From: Stropharia rugosoannulata
Lineage: Eukaryota; Basidiomycota; Agaricomycetes; Agaricales; Strophariaceae
Direction: 5' to 3'
NCBI GenBank assembly: GCA_028532985.1
Contig: JANCIK010000012.1
Span: 2,847,891-2,911,890 of the forward strand
Length of the DNA: 64,000 nt
The position numbers and the translations under genes were made by a program. Each line of letters opens with the position of its first letter. Position 1 is the first letter of the stretch. The notes under the pieces are model-generated. The model saw only the letters and a list, made by a program, of their open reading frames with translations. It did no database searches and was not told the origin of the DNA. Below are positions 34,572 to 47,071 of this stretch, one piece after another.

Positions 34572-37500
34572 ATGCCATCCTTGACTGTTGCAGCTGCACT
34601 TATACAGCTCACTGACTTGGGTATTCCTTGGGATTATCCTGCATGGCAGGAGGCTACAGGTGTTACTCATGGCCTCTTCCCCGTTAATCCGCAGCATCGA
34701 CCCAGAGGATGGACTGAGGAGGATTCCTCTGACATTCGTTCTTTTTTGTCACGATACAGCGCATTGGAGTCGGAGGAGAAGAAAGCGGCGTTTCTCTCGG
34801 ATTCTCGGGGTACCGTTCTTCCTGGCCGTAAAAAATGGCAGAAATGGGCAAATGCGCTTTGGAATTCCTCCGGATCTCAGGCCAAAATCATCTCTGTCCT
34901 GTCCCTACGCAACTGTCACCCATATGCCCGATTTCTTGCCGAAAACAAGGGAAGTTCTGATGACCTTAGCACTGCAAAATGGCCTTCAGGTGCACAGTGG
35001 ATCCCGCCGTGCTTGGATGACATTGCTTTGGAGTTGTTTGGCGAAGAATGTTTGGGAGATTTTGGGTATCTTCCAGAGATTTACCGTGCAGGAACACAGG
35101 CTCTTGCTCAGCGAACTTGGAACTGCTTAATCCGACGCATCTCAAGAGCTCTTTCCAGGCTGCCTACCCTGGAAAAAGAAGCATGTGCCGCTTTTGATAG
35201 TGAGTCTTCTTATTAGCTCATTAATCTTTACTTATATGCCAATTGCAGCTTTGAACGAAAAGAATCTGACAAAAACCGCTTTCAAATGTAATTCGTGCAG
35301 TTGCTAAATGGCGTAACGCAGTTGAAGTACTGGACACTGCAGAAAACCTCAAGAAAGTTGAAGACATGGAAGCGGAATTGGATTCTCTTATGGCTGGCTT
35401 TGGTGCCCAAGTTTGTGAATTAAAGAAGGCAAAGAGAACATCAAAACCTATAGTGCCTAGTAAGTCTCACGGTTTCTTTTCAGAATTACAAAGCTTGATA
35501 TTCTTTGTAAGGTCGTATAAAGGTGTCTAATGAGGTACTCAAGACTCTGGCAACGGATCAGGACATACAGTCAGTCATTGCTCTGTATCATGAGTTCTTT
35601 GGGACAGCTGCCAATGCAGTTGATGATTCACCTCTCATCGAAAACCTCGCTTTGAATATTCCGTTTAAACAGCCCGTGAATGGGACTGATGTTGGGACGG
35701 AGTATGAGGCCAATAAGCCTCGAGACATTCTTGCACAGAACCTGGGCTTTGTTGACGAAATTCCGCTTCTTTTAACGACATTCGACATACTGCAGGACTC
35801 ACACCTTGGACGGCACCAAAGGCTTTTGTTATTGAAGATAGTGCTCGTCCGCCGCCAGAACTTGTAAATTTAAACCTTCACTGGCATCAATTGGCAGGTG
35901 TTCACGCCATACTACGTGCTTGCTTTACGGCGGATCCAGACCCAGAACATTGCAGTGGCATACTTGTAGCCGATGAAGTGGGATTGGGCAAAACATACCA
36001 GGCTGCAGCATTGATTGCATTTCTTGCTGATGCCGTTACAAGGCAAAGGGAAAACCTAAAGCCTGCCCCTATTCTATGTAAGACCTCATCTTTACTTTAA
36101 TAAAAGAAAGCAGTACTGATTTAATAACACACTTTAGCTGCTCATCCGTATTTGTCTGGGAAAAAGGAAATTCCGTCTCTTCCTCACTTAATTCTTGTGC
36201 CAGGAACCTTGGCCTCCCAATGGTTTGACGAACTTCGCATACTGTTCCAACCTGGGGGAGTCGATCTTTTCATATATCCAACAGCGCAAAGGGATCGCAC
36301 TGCGTTTTGGGATGAAGGTGGAGCTTTTCAGTTGTCAAAGCAATCATTCTCAAGTCGAATAATTCTGGCACCACACTCGGTAACTTTTTATACCCATCCC
36401 AACGTTTGTCTCACTGATAGATTATCCTTAGGCTCTGGGAAAAGATTATGGCATGCTCTACATGCCACAAAGAAACAAGCCCACCAATTTGCCATGGACA
36501 TTTCCATCTTTACGTCCAGAGAAAGCGCGTGCTGATATAAAGAAAACTCTGTTTGGACACAAGTTTTTAACAGTTGTTATAGATGAGGCACATAATTTTC
36601 GTAACCATGGCCCTAAGCACCTTGCTGCCCTTGCCATTCTCAACAATGCTGTTGTACGTCTGCCCCTCACTGCAACACCGCTACAAACGGCCACAAAGGT
36701 ATTTTTACATTTTACTCCATAACTACGTACTAATAAATTCTAGGACCTTTCTGCAATGGGTCGCCTCATTGGTCTCCCCTACTTCTTTACATCAGCGGCA
36801 CATGATGAGGAGAAGGAAGACAATCGCAACCTACGTAGCGCACGCAAAGCTATGCAAGACAGGGACGAGATGCCAGATGAGGAAGAAGAAGAAGACCTTG
36901 TGAAATCACTACAGGTGGAAATAGCGCAGAGAATCCAAAGCAAATCACAAGGCCATATTCTCCGCCGTACGACTGCCAGCAGAAACTTTTCAGGCCAAGA
37001 ACTCGTTCCCCTCCCTCCCTGTGAGACGATATATGTGTATCTGGATCTGACACAACGTGAGCTCGAAATAATCACTGCAAACGGACGCGGTTTGGAGGAG
37101 ACGTAAGCTGCTAAATGCTTAATTCACATGTTTCAAAGTCTAACGCATTAGCCTCTTAGCATTGGCACTGCAAATTTATCACAGAAGATTATTACTCGGG
37201 GGTTTTATATTGAATACCGTCTTTCTTTAGTTTTTGCACGGAGCGATCCAACATCACCGCTTCCAAAACTGAAAAGCCTTTCCGAGTGGGAAAAAATTAA
37301 GTCAACCAAACTTGATACGGCTGCTTGACTGTGTCAATACTTTCTCACACGCGACAATCTCCCTCTTCCAAATTTTGTCGATGGTGGAGTTGTCTTTCCT
37401 CCCATTCCTCCACCACCAAAGGGGAAAGATAAGGTGTCCACCTCATGCAAAATTGTGGTCTTTTCAGAGTTTCCATCAATGATTTCTCTTTTTATCAATG

Positions 37501-39643
37501 TAAGTCAGGTCTCCAGATTGCCACATATAAATGCTCAGCATTCCCAGGTATTTGAGCTCTATGGAGTTAGTGTGCTAGAAATTAACGGATCTATGTCGTT
37601 TGATAAACGTGCTGCGGTTATCAAAAAGTTCAGGGAGGGGTCAAATCATCGTGTTCTTGCACTATCGTCTGTGGGTACCACGGGCATTAATCTATCTTTC
37701 TGTTCCATTGTTATATTTTTGGTATGTCCCAGCGCACCACATTTTTAACCATGCTCTTATGTCTAAAACACAGGATCAACCATGGAGTGCTCAGGATGTT
37801 AGGCAGATGACTGGACGTGTTCACCGACAGCCACAGAAGAACAAAGTGTACTGCTTTCATTTGCTTGCAAACGAAACATCTGATATTATCGTGGACGGCA
37901 TGGCTAGAGGAAAACGTGACATGATGGAGGCGTTTCTCTCCAAGGAATCTGGAAAAGGTGTAGTCATCGTTTTGTGGTTTCTGAATTTGTTGTTAATTCA
38001 GTTTGTTTCTAGGCTTGTTTCAGCTTCTTACGGGAGGTGCTGAGCTTGGAACGGACGAAGATGATGCATCTGTGGGCAAGCCAGCTAAACGTACCAAGGC
38101 CAACAACAAGCGGGATTTAAAGGGAAAGACTAAGCCCAAGCCATCAGACACTGAGGTGCACGATAAGGACAAGGACGCACTCGCAGATACCTCCGTTAAA
38201 CCGAAGAAACGCGCCATACCCAAATCTAAGCAAGTTGTCAATGATTCCGACCTAGACTTAGGCACACGGGCAAACCCATCCGTTTCCTCGGCCAAACCTA
38301 TCCTTGAAGTATTGCGGCCACGCCATGTAGTTAGAGGCACTCATCAGTCGGACTCTGATGTTCCAAACCACCAACAACATCAACAGGAGATCCAGGCCAA
38401 TCAGGACCATAGAGGCGCTCCAGAGCTTAGAGAAAATAACCAAGAGGGTCAGATTACCAACGCTGCTAGCAGCTCGGGGTTCGGAAACGCAAACGAGGGT
38501 CCCCATCCCAACACAGACATTTCCTCTACAAACATGTCCACACACGTATCATCACGCGCGTCGGACATTGACAGAGATGACGAGATTGAGCAAAGTGATT
38601 CTTCTATGGATGATGTCTCATATGGTGCGTAAAACCGCCTGTGCTTACTCATGGACCTTACTACATGTATGCAGGCGCAACCAATAACGCACGCCAGAGA
38701 CAGAAAAGACCTGCCTTTCAGATGGCCAGCCCGCCGTCTCCTCTTTCCCATCGAGGACGACGTCAAAGAACGTCTGGCGAGTTCCACGACAATGATTTCT
38801 CTTTAGGTTCGTCTGTTAATATCTACTTTTACCAACTCAATTTAATGTCTTTTTCTATAGAACTTTTTGATCGCAGTATGGAGATGCGAGATGTGAATCA
38901 AAGTAACACCATTTCCATCACCATTGGTCAAGATGAGGATGTTCTAACCCTGCTTTTCAGACATTCAAGAACATTCAACGGCACCAAAGGTTGCGTTTAA
39001 CCCCCATCCTTCTAATAGTAAGATTGTACCGTTTTCTCTTAGCTGAATTCTTATAGTAACATACCGTCGCAGCCATAGCATATGCAGACATACCTCAGAC
39101 ACAACCGACTAAAAGCAAAGGCAAGATTCGACCTGCTTTATAGCCCTTGAATATGCTCAACGTTTTTTGCAGCACGAACCCTTGACACTGCAACTGCTTC
39201 TAAAGGTATTCACAGCGGAGCTTGATATATATGCCGGTCTGACATTTTTTAAAGATTCAGGGAAGTTGTTCGGGCTGGGCCCATCCAATGTGATGGTCCA
39301 AACACTTAAAGCTCAATCACAGCCTGTGAAGCAGTCTAAGCGCGTGGAGAATGCGATTGCTGGCCCTTCATCTGGGGACAGCGCACTCATTCATCGCACG
39401 GGAGGGTCAGGGGTTACGAACCATGCTTCCTCTGTGCAGCCTGCCCACACTAAGTCTTTAGCCCGTCCGACAAGTACGTCCATTTTCTGAGCATGCAGGG
39501 GCATGCATGTTGACGGAACCATGGAAGTTCCCATTCACAGGCTTCCCACTACGTTTGAGCCAGTAACTCCACCGCAGCCTCTACCACCGAAGAAGACAAC
39601 AAACCCCTTTGCACGCAAAAATGCGAATGGTGAACGTCGTTGA
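34572..39643 (+). pseudogene. SNF2-family helicase with long disordered C-terminal tail; this copy disrupted
   Basis: Multi-exon plus-strand gene beginning MPSLTVAAALIQL. Helicase motifs in order: motif I DEVGLGKT (about 35974), motif II VVIDEAHNF (about 36578), motif III LPLTATP (about 36664), motif V SSVGTTGINLS (about 37668) and motif VI TGRVHRQPQ (about 37811). All are SNF2/SWI2-type, so the intact protein should be a DNA-translocating ATPase acting on chromatin. After motif VI comes a Lys/Ser/Asp-rich disordered tail over several exons (38003-39643) ending in NPFARKNANGERR. Disruptions: an in-frame TGA at 37326-37328 between the two helicase lobes (CGA to TGA would explain it), a frame change near 35285 and another near 35800, neither repaired by an obvious intron. 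I call it a pseudogene or recently inactivated copy. It is head-to-head with the unknown gene at 30695-33609. Confidence 0.7.
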
Positions 39644-40111
39644 TTACATAGAAAGTCGCTCGCTGCTGTACATATGTTCTGAAAAATGTGCAGCGCCGGC
39701 CATGTCATATATGAATGCAGGGCATGCACTTCATCCAGTAATGTGTCTCTCAACGTTCTAAGATTGCACTCTGGCGGTACGGTACATGTATTAAGTCTAT
39801 TATTGGTCTCGGTGGTATGCTTATTCAGCTTAATGACACGGCATATGTGTAGAAATAAATAGCATTTCGCCTTCATTTGCGTGGTTGTTAGGCGGACAAA
39901 GAACATTTTTCTATGTCTAACATTGAGCTTGGCATGTCTAAGTATAATTGGTGGCTGTCTGGTACACTGGGTCTGCCCGTGACGTGGAATAATAACACCG
40001 CCGTGCAACAAATGGTCGGTGGGTTGTTACAGAGGTATAGAACAAGCACGTCCGCCCTAATACATAGTGCACGGTGGGAGAGCCTACGCCTTATACATGT
40101 GTAGACCCACG

Positions 40112-40365
40112 AAAAGTGGGGATCGACGATCCCCACTTTTCGCTGCGGCTGGAGCTCGTGCGCGCACCGTGTCACTACATGCACGGATGGCAAACGCACA
40201 CAATGTGTGTATGCAATGCAGCGAGAAGTGGGGATCGTCGATCCCCGCTTTTCGTGGGTCATGCACTCGTGCGCCATCCGTGTTACTGGAGGCACGGCGG
40301 GCGAATGCACGCGCTGTGTGTGAGTGTGTGTGTACACAGCAATGAAAGTGGGGATCCCCACTTTT
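40112..40365. repeat. Outlying diverged satellite palindromes
   Basis: Three copies: 40112-40140 (intact), 40224-40252 (one mismatch) and 40345-40365 (core TCG removed, leaving AAAGTGGGGATCCCCAC...). A fourth broken copy is near 43804. The spacers retain only traces of the CGTGCA/TGCACG hairpin. They lie 10-13 kb from the main array, past the two-gene module. Confidence 0.8.
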
Positions 40366-40749
40366 CAATGCCTCTGGGACTCATGCACCTGCTGTGTTGC
40401 TAAATGCACGACGTGTGATCACTAACTTTGCTGTGGTTATGCTCAAGCGTGCCGAACATAGAGAATTTGTTATTTGTTGGTGAGCGACCATGCTCACCGT
40501 GCTACTTAGTGCACCTTGTGCTTAGGTACAGCCACAAAAATGACAATCTCCCACTTTTCAATGCGGGTGAAGCTCATGCACCCACCCCGCTTTTAAGCGC
40601 AGGTTGGCCAAGCGCCTGTCTTGTGCATAATCATCAACCCCCGCTTCTCAAACCGTCATGTATTCATATTTGGAACATATCCTTATTTAGTACGTGGTCC
40701 GAGACGAGCGTGAATACAACGTTAATTACCTAGCACGTTGCTCGTGTGA

Positions 40750-42560
40750 TTCAAGCGCAAATGCTATGAGTGCATATGGCATGTCCGTGCGTCCGTTCAA
40801 CATCTGTGCAAGGTAATGTCAGATCCGTGCAAATTGCGCATGTGTCCGTGCAAGCTGTAAGGAGGTCCGTGTAAGGCCAGTAAACGTCTGGATAATAGTA
40901 CAGAGTTTGCCCACGTCTGTAATACATCTGTGCAAGTCTATAGCTACTGAGTAATACAGATTATGACATGTATATAGAGAATATATCTAAGTCGTCTGCC
41001 GCTTTGGGCGTGGTTTTGCTCGTGGTCTCTCTTATACCTCTGGTAGAGGAGGATTTGAAGAGTAACCAGGGCCTATCTGTGGTAGGAATGAGCTATATGA
41101 CTGATTATTTTGTGATAGGGAACCTGCTTACCTCTAATTCGCTTTCTGTGCCATCTCTGTCATTGTGATTCCAGTGGTCTGGAAGTCTTGCATACGGATT
41201 CCAGTACTGGTGATCACCAGAGTCAATACCCCATTGGTGATTTCCAGCTACCCCAGCACGAGCTGAAACATCAAACATCTCCTCCTCTAGTTGTAGAAGG
41301 CATTCACGGTCCACGTCAACATCTGTATAGATGGATGGAACCACATTTAATTGTACTTCCCACGCTGCCTTAAGCAAAGTGTTATCGTTGTAGTCTTTAT
41401 ATACTTCGGTTGCTGTTTGAGTTGTGCCGCTATATATAAAGTAAAGGCATGTGCAATCGGTAGAAGTCCGAGCCAGTACCGTCGAATGTTCTTGTCACCA
41501 CCCGCAATGTGTGTTTCAAACCAGTTCGAAGTTTGTGCACGCTCCATGATAGACAGACTTCCAACGTACGGCATTACTGTTGTTTTATGCGACTTTCCGC
41601 CCTCTTCGAGGTAAAGCTTTGCTGGAATAAGATCATTTGAATTTTCAGCTTGGAGGAGTTGCTGGAGTGACGACTTGAACAGGGTGAGAACATCCGCTAT
41701 TTGCGAGGTGTATAAGACGGATGCTGGATTTGCGAGAATATCTTCAACCAAAGCCCGTGCGCGTCCGTGCGAAGTCTGTGCACATCTGTGTGGCATCCGA
41801 GCACATCTGTGCGGCGTCCGTGCACGTCCGTGCACGTCTATGCGGCATCCGTGTGCGTCCGTGCCAAGTCTGTGTGCATCCGTGTAACTTCATCCGTGCC
41901 AACTCCTTGCACATACGTGTTTGGTCCGTGTAACAGCTTGTACTCCACACTCTCCAACTTTTGAAATTATAAATTTTGAACAGAGTGAATGCGTAAGTCC
42001 TTCAGATACTCTTTGTTATGGTACTGGATATGTGCCCGCATACTCATATACTATGTAGCAAGTTTTAAGGTCTGAAGTCAGATGGCAAGCAGCTGAAGTC
42101 AGCCGTACCGAGATCCTAACGGGAGAAGCAATGCTGTGGACATGCCGTATCACGGACTTGTAAGTACCGGGTCGCGGGCAGGCCTTTTTACCGGCTTTGT
42201 CAACACTTATGGTATGGCAGTGTTCTATTAGTAAGAAGAGTTATTGGCGCTGTAACTTGAAGCTGTGTGCCATAGCAACAGAGTTGATATGTAAGACGCA
42301 ATAAACTGCGCCAATTTATCATACGCAGATGCAGTGTCAAGTCACCAGTCATCGCTTATAACTTGCTTACAGACACAGAAAAGAAACTGCGTCTGTGCAG
42401 GCCGTGCGCGTCCGTGCATACATTCTGCGTCCGTGGATTTTCCACATAATAGTGTGTGCAAAGTCTGTGCAAAGCAAGGCAAGTCCGTGCTGAGTCCGTG
42501 CAAAGGAGGCCAAGTCCGTGCAACGTCCGTGAAACTCCTCACGGACGTGCACAGACTTTT
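40750..42560. repeat. GTCCGTGCA-type minisatellite clusters
   Basis: Three irregular clusters (about 40770-40950, 41755-41935 and 42390-42560) built from a short GTCCGTGCA-like word with spacing of 9-14 bases. Low complexity; open frames through them are artefacts. Confidence 0.65.
41105..41760 (-). pseudogene. Broken coding region of unknown family
   Basis: Two adjacent minus-strand frames look coding and appear to continue one another. The upstream one (about 41760-41395) has a helical LPIAHAFTLYIAAQL segment; the downstream one (about 41385-41105) has LLKAAWEVQLNVVPSIYTDVD. They are joined by a frame change near 41393, and the upstream edge dissolves into the GTCCGTGCA minisatellite. No family recognised. 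Confidence 0.4.
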
Positions 42561-43961
42561 CTGTAGGCCCCAATGACTTGTGGGTTGGAACACCGCACAA
42601 CGAGGCCCGGATGTACCTGCAGGCTGAAAGGGGACTCGTATTGGCTAGCTAGGTACCACACGGGACGACGACGGGCACGATTAAACATGGAGATGGGACA
42701 TATGCGGACGTACCTCATCAAGGCTTGTTTGAGTCCACAGGGGGACGATGTGAGCAGAACAAATTTGTCCTCTTGTAACCCCTGCGTCATCCCTCCAAGT
42801 TACGCAGACAACGAAGCGCTCCCTGCTCGCTGGATGCAGTGGCAAAGACAATCAGCATTGTCCAGACCCCGATCTAGGTCACAGGACGCATGGGGCTGTC
42901 CCTCATTGGTAAATGCGTTCGGGATGCAGCTACGTCGCTTGTCAACGCAGGACAGGTGAGTAATGACGTCAGTCTAACTGAGCACGCACGGACTAAATTT
43001 CTTACCTCGGTCTCTGCAAGATCATAGGCTAATGGGGCCGTCTACATGTCCGGACCACCTTGGTGCCTTGTTCTACTCACTCTAAACCAAGATACAGGCT
43101 CTTGTACGAAGGCGGGCTGGGTAAGAAGTGAGTCCATGATCTACACACAACAAATAAGCACCTACCTCGTTTAGGCCATCCTTAGGTCTCACGGCATTGC
43201 ATCTGCGCGCCGTTCGTTGTTTTGTGAGTTGAGATCAACCTCAACGAGTCAAAGTGCACGGGCAGACTGCAGTACTCACGTATTTGAGCTGGTGTGCAGA
43301 TCTCATAGCGTAGCCGCGTACGTGCCTCTGTAATGGGCTCTTCTGTGCGTCCCGGCCGGTTCAAGGTGTTCAGACTTGGCGTGGAATGAGGAGGGTAATC
43401 CGGCTGCGGTTCTGGCAGCACGTTGGACCATGACCTATGGAGATCATCAGGCAATTTGCTAAAGCTAGGGACACGTGTACGCCCATTGTTACGGGATTAA
43501 AGGGCTGAATGGTACCTTTCGAACGAATCCATCCCGGCTCAGACTCGTGTTCTGCACATATGCAGCCCGTGCAATCACTAATTCTCTGTGGTCCCATACG
43601 CAGAGCAGGTGTATTCACCCTCCATGTATTTTGTAGCATGGTGGGCTCATGCACAACAAAAATGTGGCTTGTCGATCTCCATTTCTGCATGTTCTGTGTA
43701 TGCGCAGCAGATGAGTTTGCGCACAGTGCCCGTGATGGTTGCGCCTATCGTGCTACTAAATGCACGGTAGGTACACGCACTTGCTATGCGTATGCCGAAC
43801 GGCGAAAAGTGGGGATCCCCCCACTTAAATGTCATTAGTCAGCTTAATCACACGGCGTATGCGTCCATTTAAATCGTTTTTCCTACTTATTTTCAGGATT
43901 AGAAACACAAATGTTCCGTGTCTGCTTCTAACATGGTACTTCGTATATGTAGTTCTTGAAT

Positions 43962-44770
43962 CATGTATCGATGTTGGAAAACGGACCTCGAATGAGTATG
44001 TCGCTACCAGCTGGGACAGAACCGTTCGTAGAACGTGGGAAGCCCGTTGGTGTGGGCCCCACGGGGACTTCAACGTATATTGAGCATCGTGGGGACACAC
44101 CTTCGGCCAACACTGGAGTAATGCTGGAAGGAAGCGTGTGTAGTAACCCACTTCCTTGTCGCATCAGCGCCCGTGAAAACTCAGCGGTGGCGGAAGTGCA
44201 GGATAGCTACCTAAATCGCATGCACAACCGGCTCGTAAGCATATTCCGTGATCACTGCAGCAGATGTTGAAACCTCGGTAATGAGAAAGAACGACTCTGT
44301 CCACCCGGAATGGACATAGTCACAGAATACAAGGGCGAAGAGTCCTTGGCGGCTATTGAAGCGTTGATTACTGGAGTATCGATACACCTTGCGGTAGCGA
44401 ATATGAGCGGCCCTGATAAGGACAAAGTCAGGAGGTTATATAGTGAACTCATGGTGGAAGGAAAAGCCTAAAAATCTATTAGGAAACACGTCTTTGGGCT
44501 AAACCGAGAAAAAATTAATTGGACATTCGATAACATCATAGTAGCTCTATATGATCAATTTGTACGCATGTCTGTTACTCATGATGCACGCAATACGTTT
44601 GAGCAAACCAGATATGATCCTGATCTTGATATTCAGTCATTGTAAGATGCACTGAGTGACATTGCTCGAGATATGCTAGATCACCCAGATTCAGCCATGG
44701 CAGAAATGCCAACTGTAGGCGAAGGAAAGCAGACAGGGCAAGTACGCTACAAACAGGGGACGTTCCGTGT
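43962..44770 (+). pseudogene. Ty3/gypsy-type retrotransposon gag remnant
   Basis: One plus-strand frame carries a gag-like course: a GVGPTGTSTYIEHRG block (about 44050), then INWTFDNIIVALYDQFV, then ARNTFEQTRYDPDLDIQSL, typical of the capsid region of basidiomycete gypsy elements. The frame is cut by TGA at about 44268, TAA at about 44470 and TAA at about 44642. No protease, reverse transcriptase, integrase or LTR is visible around it. Confidence 0.55.
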
Positions 44771-44999
44771 GTTGAAATAAGTCAGAGACCACCCTGTGGT
44801 TCCCCCACAGAAAAAGTGCTGCTTCGTGACCTATAACGTAGTTGAGGGCTAAGAGGGATGGACGTTGTGGGACGCCGGGAGTACGAACACGGCACTCCTT
44901 ACATACACGAGCACGGAGTGGTACGGGACTTTGAGAGACCAAAACCGTGCGCATAGGTAGACGAAGCATTCCCGCCCTCCAGTACCCCGAGGATATTTA

Positions 45000-46950
45000 C
45001 CCTCAGGTACATCGGGGCCGCACGAGTCACTACCGCACACAATGAAAGGCTTCCCAACAGCGTGTATCAGCTGTGGGAGTTATAGGTAACGCAGATATCC
45101 ATATGCAGAATTCAATTAAAAGCCGGGTGTTGTACGGTAATAGCAACGCCATAACCACACATTGCAACCGCACACCGAGGCTCTGGCGCATGCGCATAGC
45201 CACCCCAGAATGCAGATCACAGCGAAGCCTACAGACGCCAGACATCCATGAATTGCAGCGCGGCCGGTATTGACATCAGTTGTGTCTGCTGTTCAGATGT
45301 CTGCTGTTCAAATGGAAGTGCGTAGAGCTTGCCTTACCATGGTCCCCGGCCTGCATCATTTTATCAAAGGTTATGTGCGCAAGTCTTGCGCAGCTCAGCG
45401 TTGAGAGCGGCGAGTCTATAGCGACATACGCTGCGTCCCGGCTCACTGCTTGATCAACTTAACTCCTGGCAGCGCATGGGCCACGGTACAAGCGCGCTGA
45501 GGCTTTGAAAAGATAAAGATGGTATGTGCTATGTATGTGGTTTAATAACTCTGACCTTGTTCTCGCTCCTTCAGTGACACGCGCACTCTAATCTCCGCGT
45601 GTATTGACCTCCGCGGAATGCGCACCGCCGGTCTGGTTCTTGCCTGTGCGCGCTACGCCTGCGGATGACCGTCGCATGGCATGGGATCTCATGTCATATC
45701 ACGGCGTACCGTGGAAGGGCAAGCGTGTGCGGGCGGGGCGCGGATCGGCGCGATCTGGAGTGGTAGTACGTTGCGTTGGCGACTTGATTCGACGCACTGC
45801 GGTGTGTCGGCGACCACTGCAGCTATGGCGACCAGTGACCACTGCGGTAACATAGGCATGCCCCTAGCAGCATGAGGGTTATGGGTGACTTATATTAGAG
45901 TTGGGGCACGCTGCGACGCTGACCGTGCTCCCGGAAGCATGGCCAGGCATCATTGTGCATTGTACGACGATGGTATGCCCTAAGAATGATGGGATCGCCA
46001 TGCGAGAATGCAGCTCGAGCCTGACATTTCAGCCGACGTGCTTGTTGTGCTCATTTTGACTATATACAATCAGAATGGTGACTATGCGTACCCATGCCCG
46101 AGAAAAAAGTTGCTCACATATACTGGCACACCCAGGTCGTCGTATGCCACATGCTGAGGCTTTACAACTTCTTGGCATCGTCCTTGCGTTTCAGTGACAA
46201 TGGCGAGGCCGCCACTACGAGCAGAACTCGCTACATCATTGTGTGACAAAGCTATCAACAATCAATTGGTTTGGTGACGTTTTCTTGATGTTAGGCAGGC
46301 GTTTATGTTCACACTTGTAGGTACGGCGCCACAGCGAGCCAGAAACACGAATCTCTTAACATGAAACATAAGTGTCTACATCTACCACACGTCATACCTA
46401 TAAAGTATGAATTACCCGTAATACCTCAGAGAGATGGAAGGACTAAGCGGCATACCTACGAATCTCTGCAACCTTGCGAGACAAGTACCTTAGGGAAAAG
46501 GTAGATGATTCAGGTCATTTAGTACAGATGTGCATTGCACACACCTAAAAATTTGAACTATTGAGCACGGATCCAGAGGCAATGCATCCAAAAGCTCTCG
46601 CGCGCTGTGGCACGTTGCAACCACGCAAAGGAGCTTGTAAAACGACCTCAATTCGTTCAACATATGCAAAATAAGTTAATAACGTATTCAGAATACCCCA
46701 GGGTAGAGACCGTTCTTATATAAGAGCTGTCACCAGCGTATGTTTACCGAATATTCAATCAGGGAAAACTCTTCATATTTTAGATACAAAAACAAAAGAA
46801 AGCTCCCTCGGAATAAGTATAAGACTGCATGGCAGTCAAATCAGGAGACTGCATTTAACGATAGGACTGCTGGCATGAGGCATACCCCGCTGGTAAGGAG
46901 GTTAGCGGCATCGAAATCGACAGAAACAGCATCAGCGCTTGCGATGTATT
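45000..46950. other. No supported gene
   Basis: Only short frames, none with recognisable content. A small local duplication (TCTGCTGTTCA twice near 45285-45310) is the only structure seen. Confidence 0.45.
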
Positions 46951-47071
46951 TACGTTTGGCCGCAGGAGTGAGCGTGTGCCTGTTCTCTGCATTTCTCTTG
47001 ACTCGACGAACAGCCCTTTGCTTGTGGGCTTCCGTGTTGCGCCTGTGAGGGGCAGCGTCGCCGATCCGCAT

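Noticed and set aside
41750..41960. Arg/Cys/His-rich open frames that might suggest a zinc protein
   Set aside because: They are translations of the GTCCGTGCA minisatellite in successive frames.
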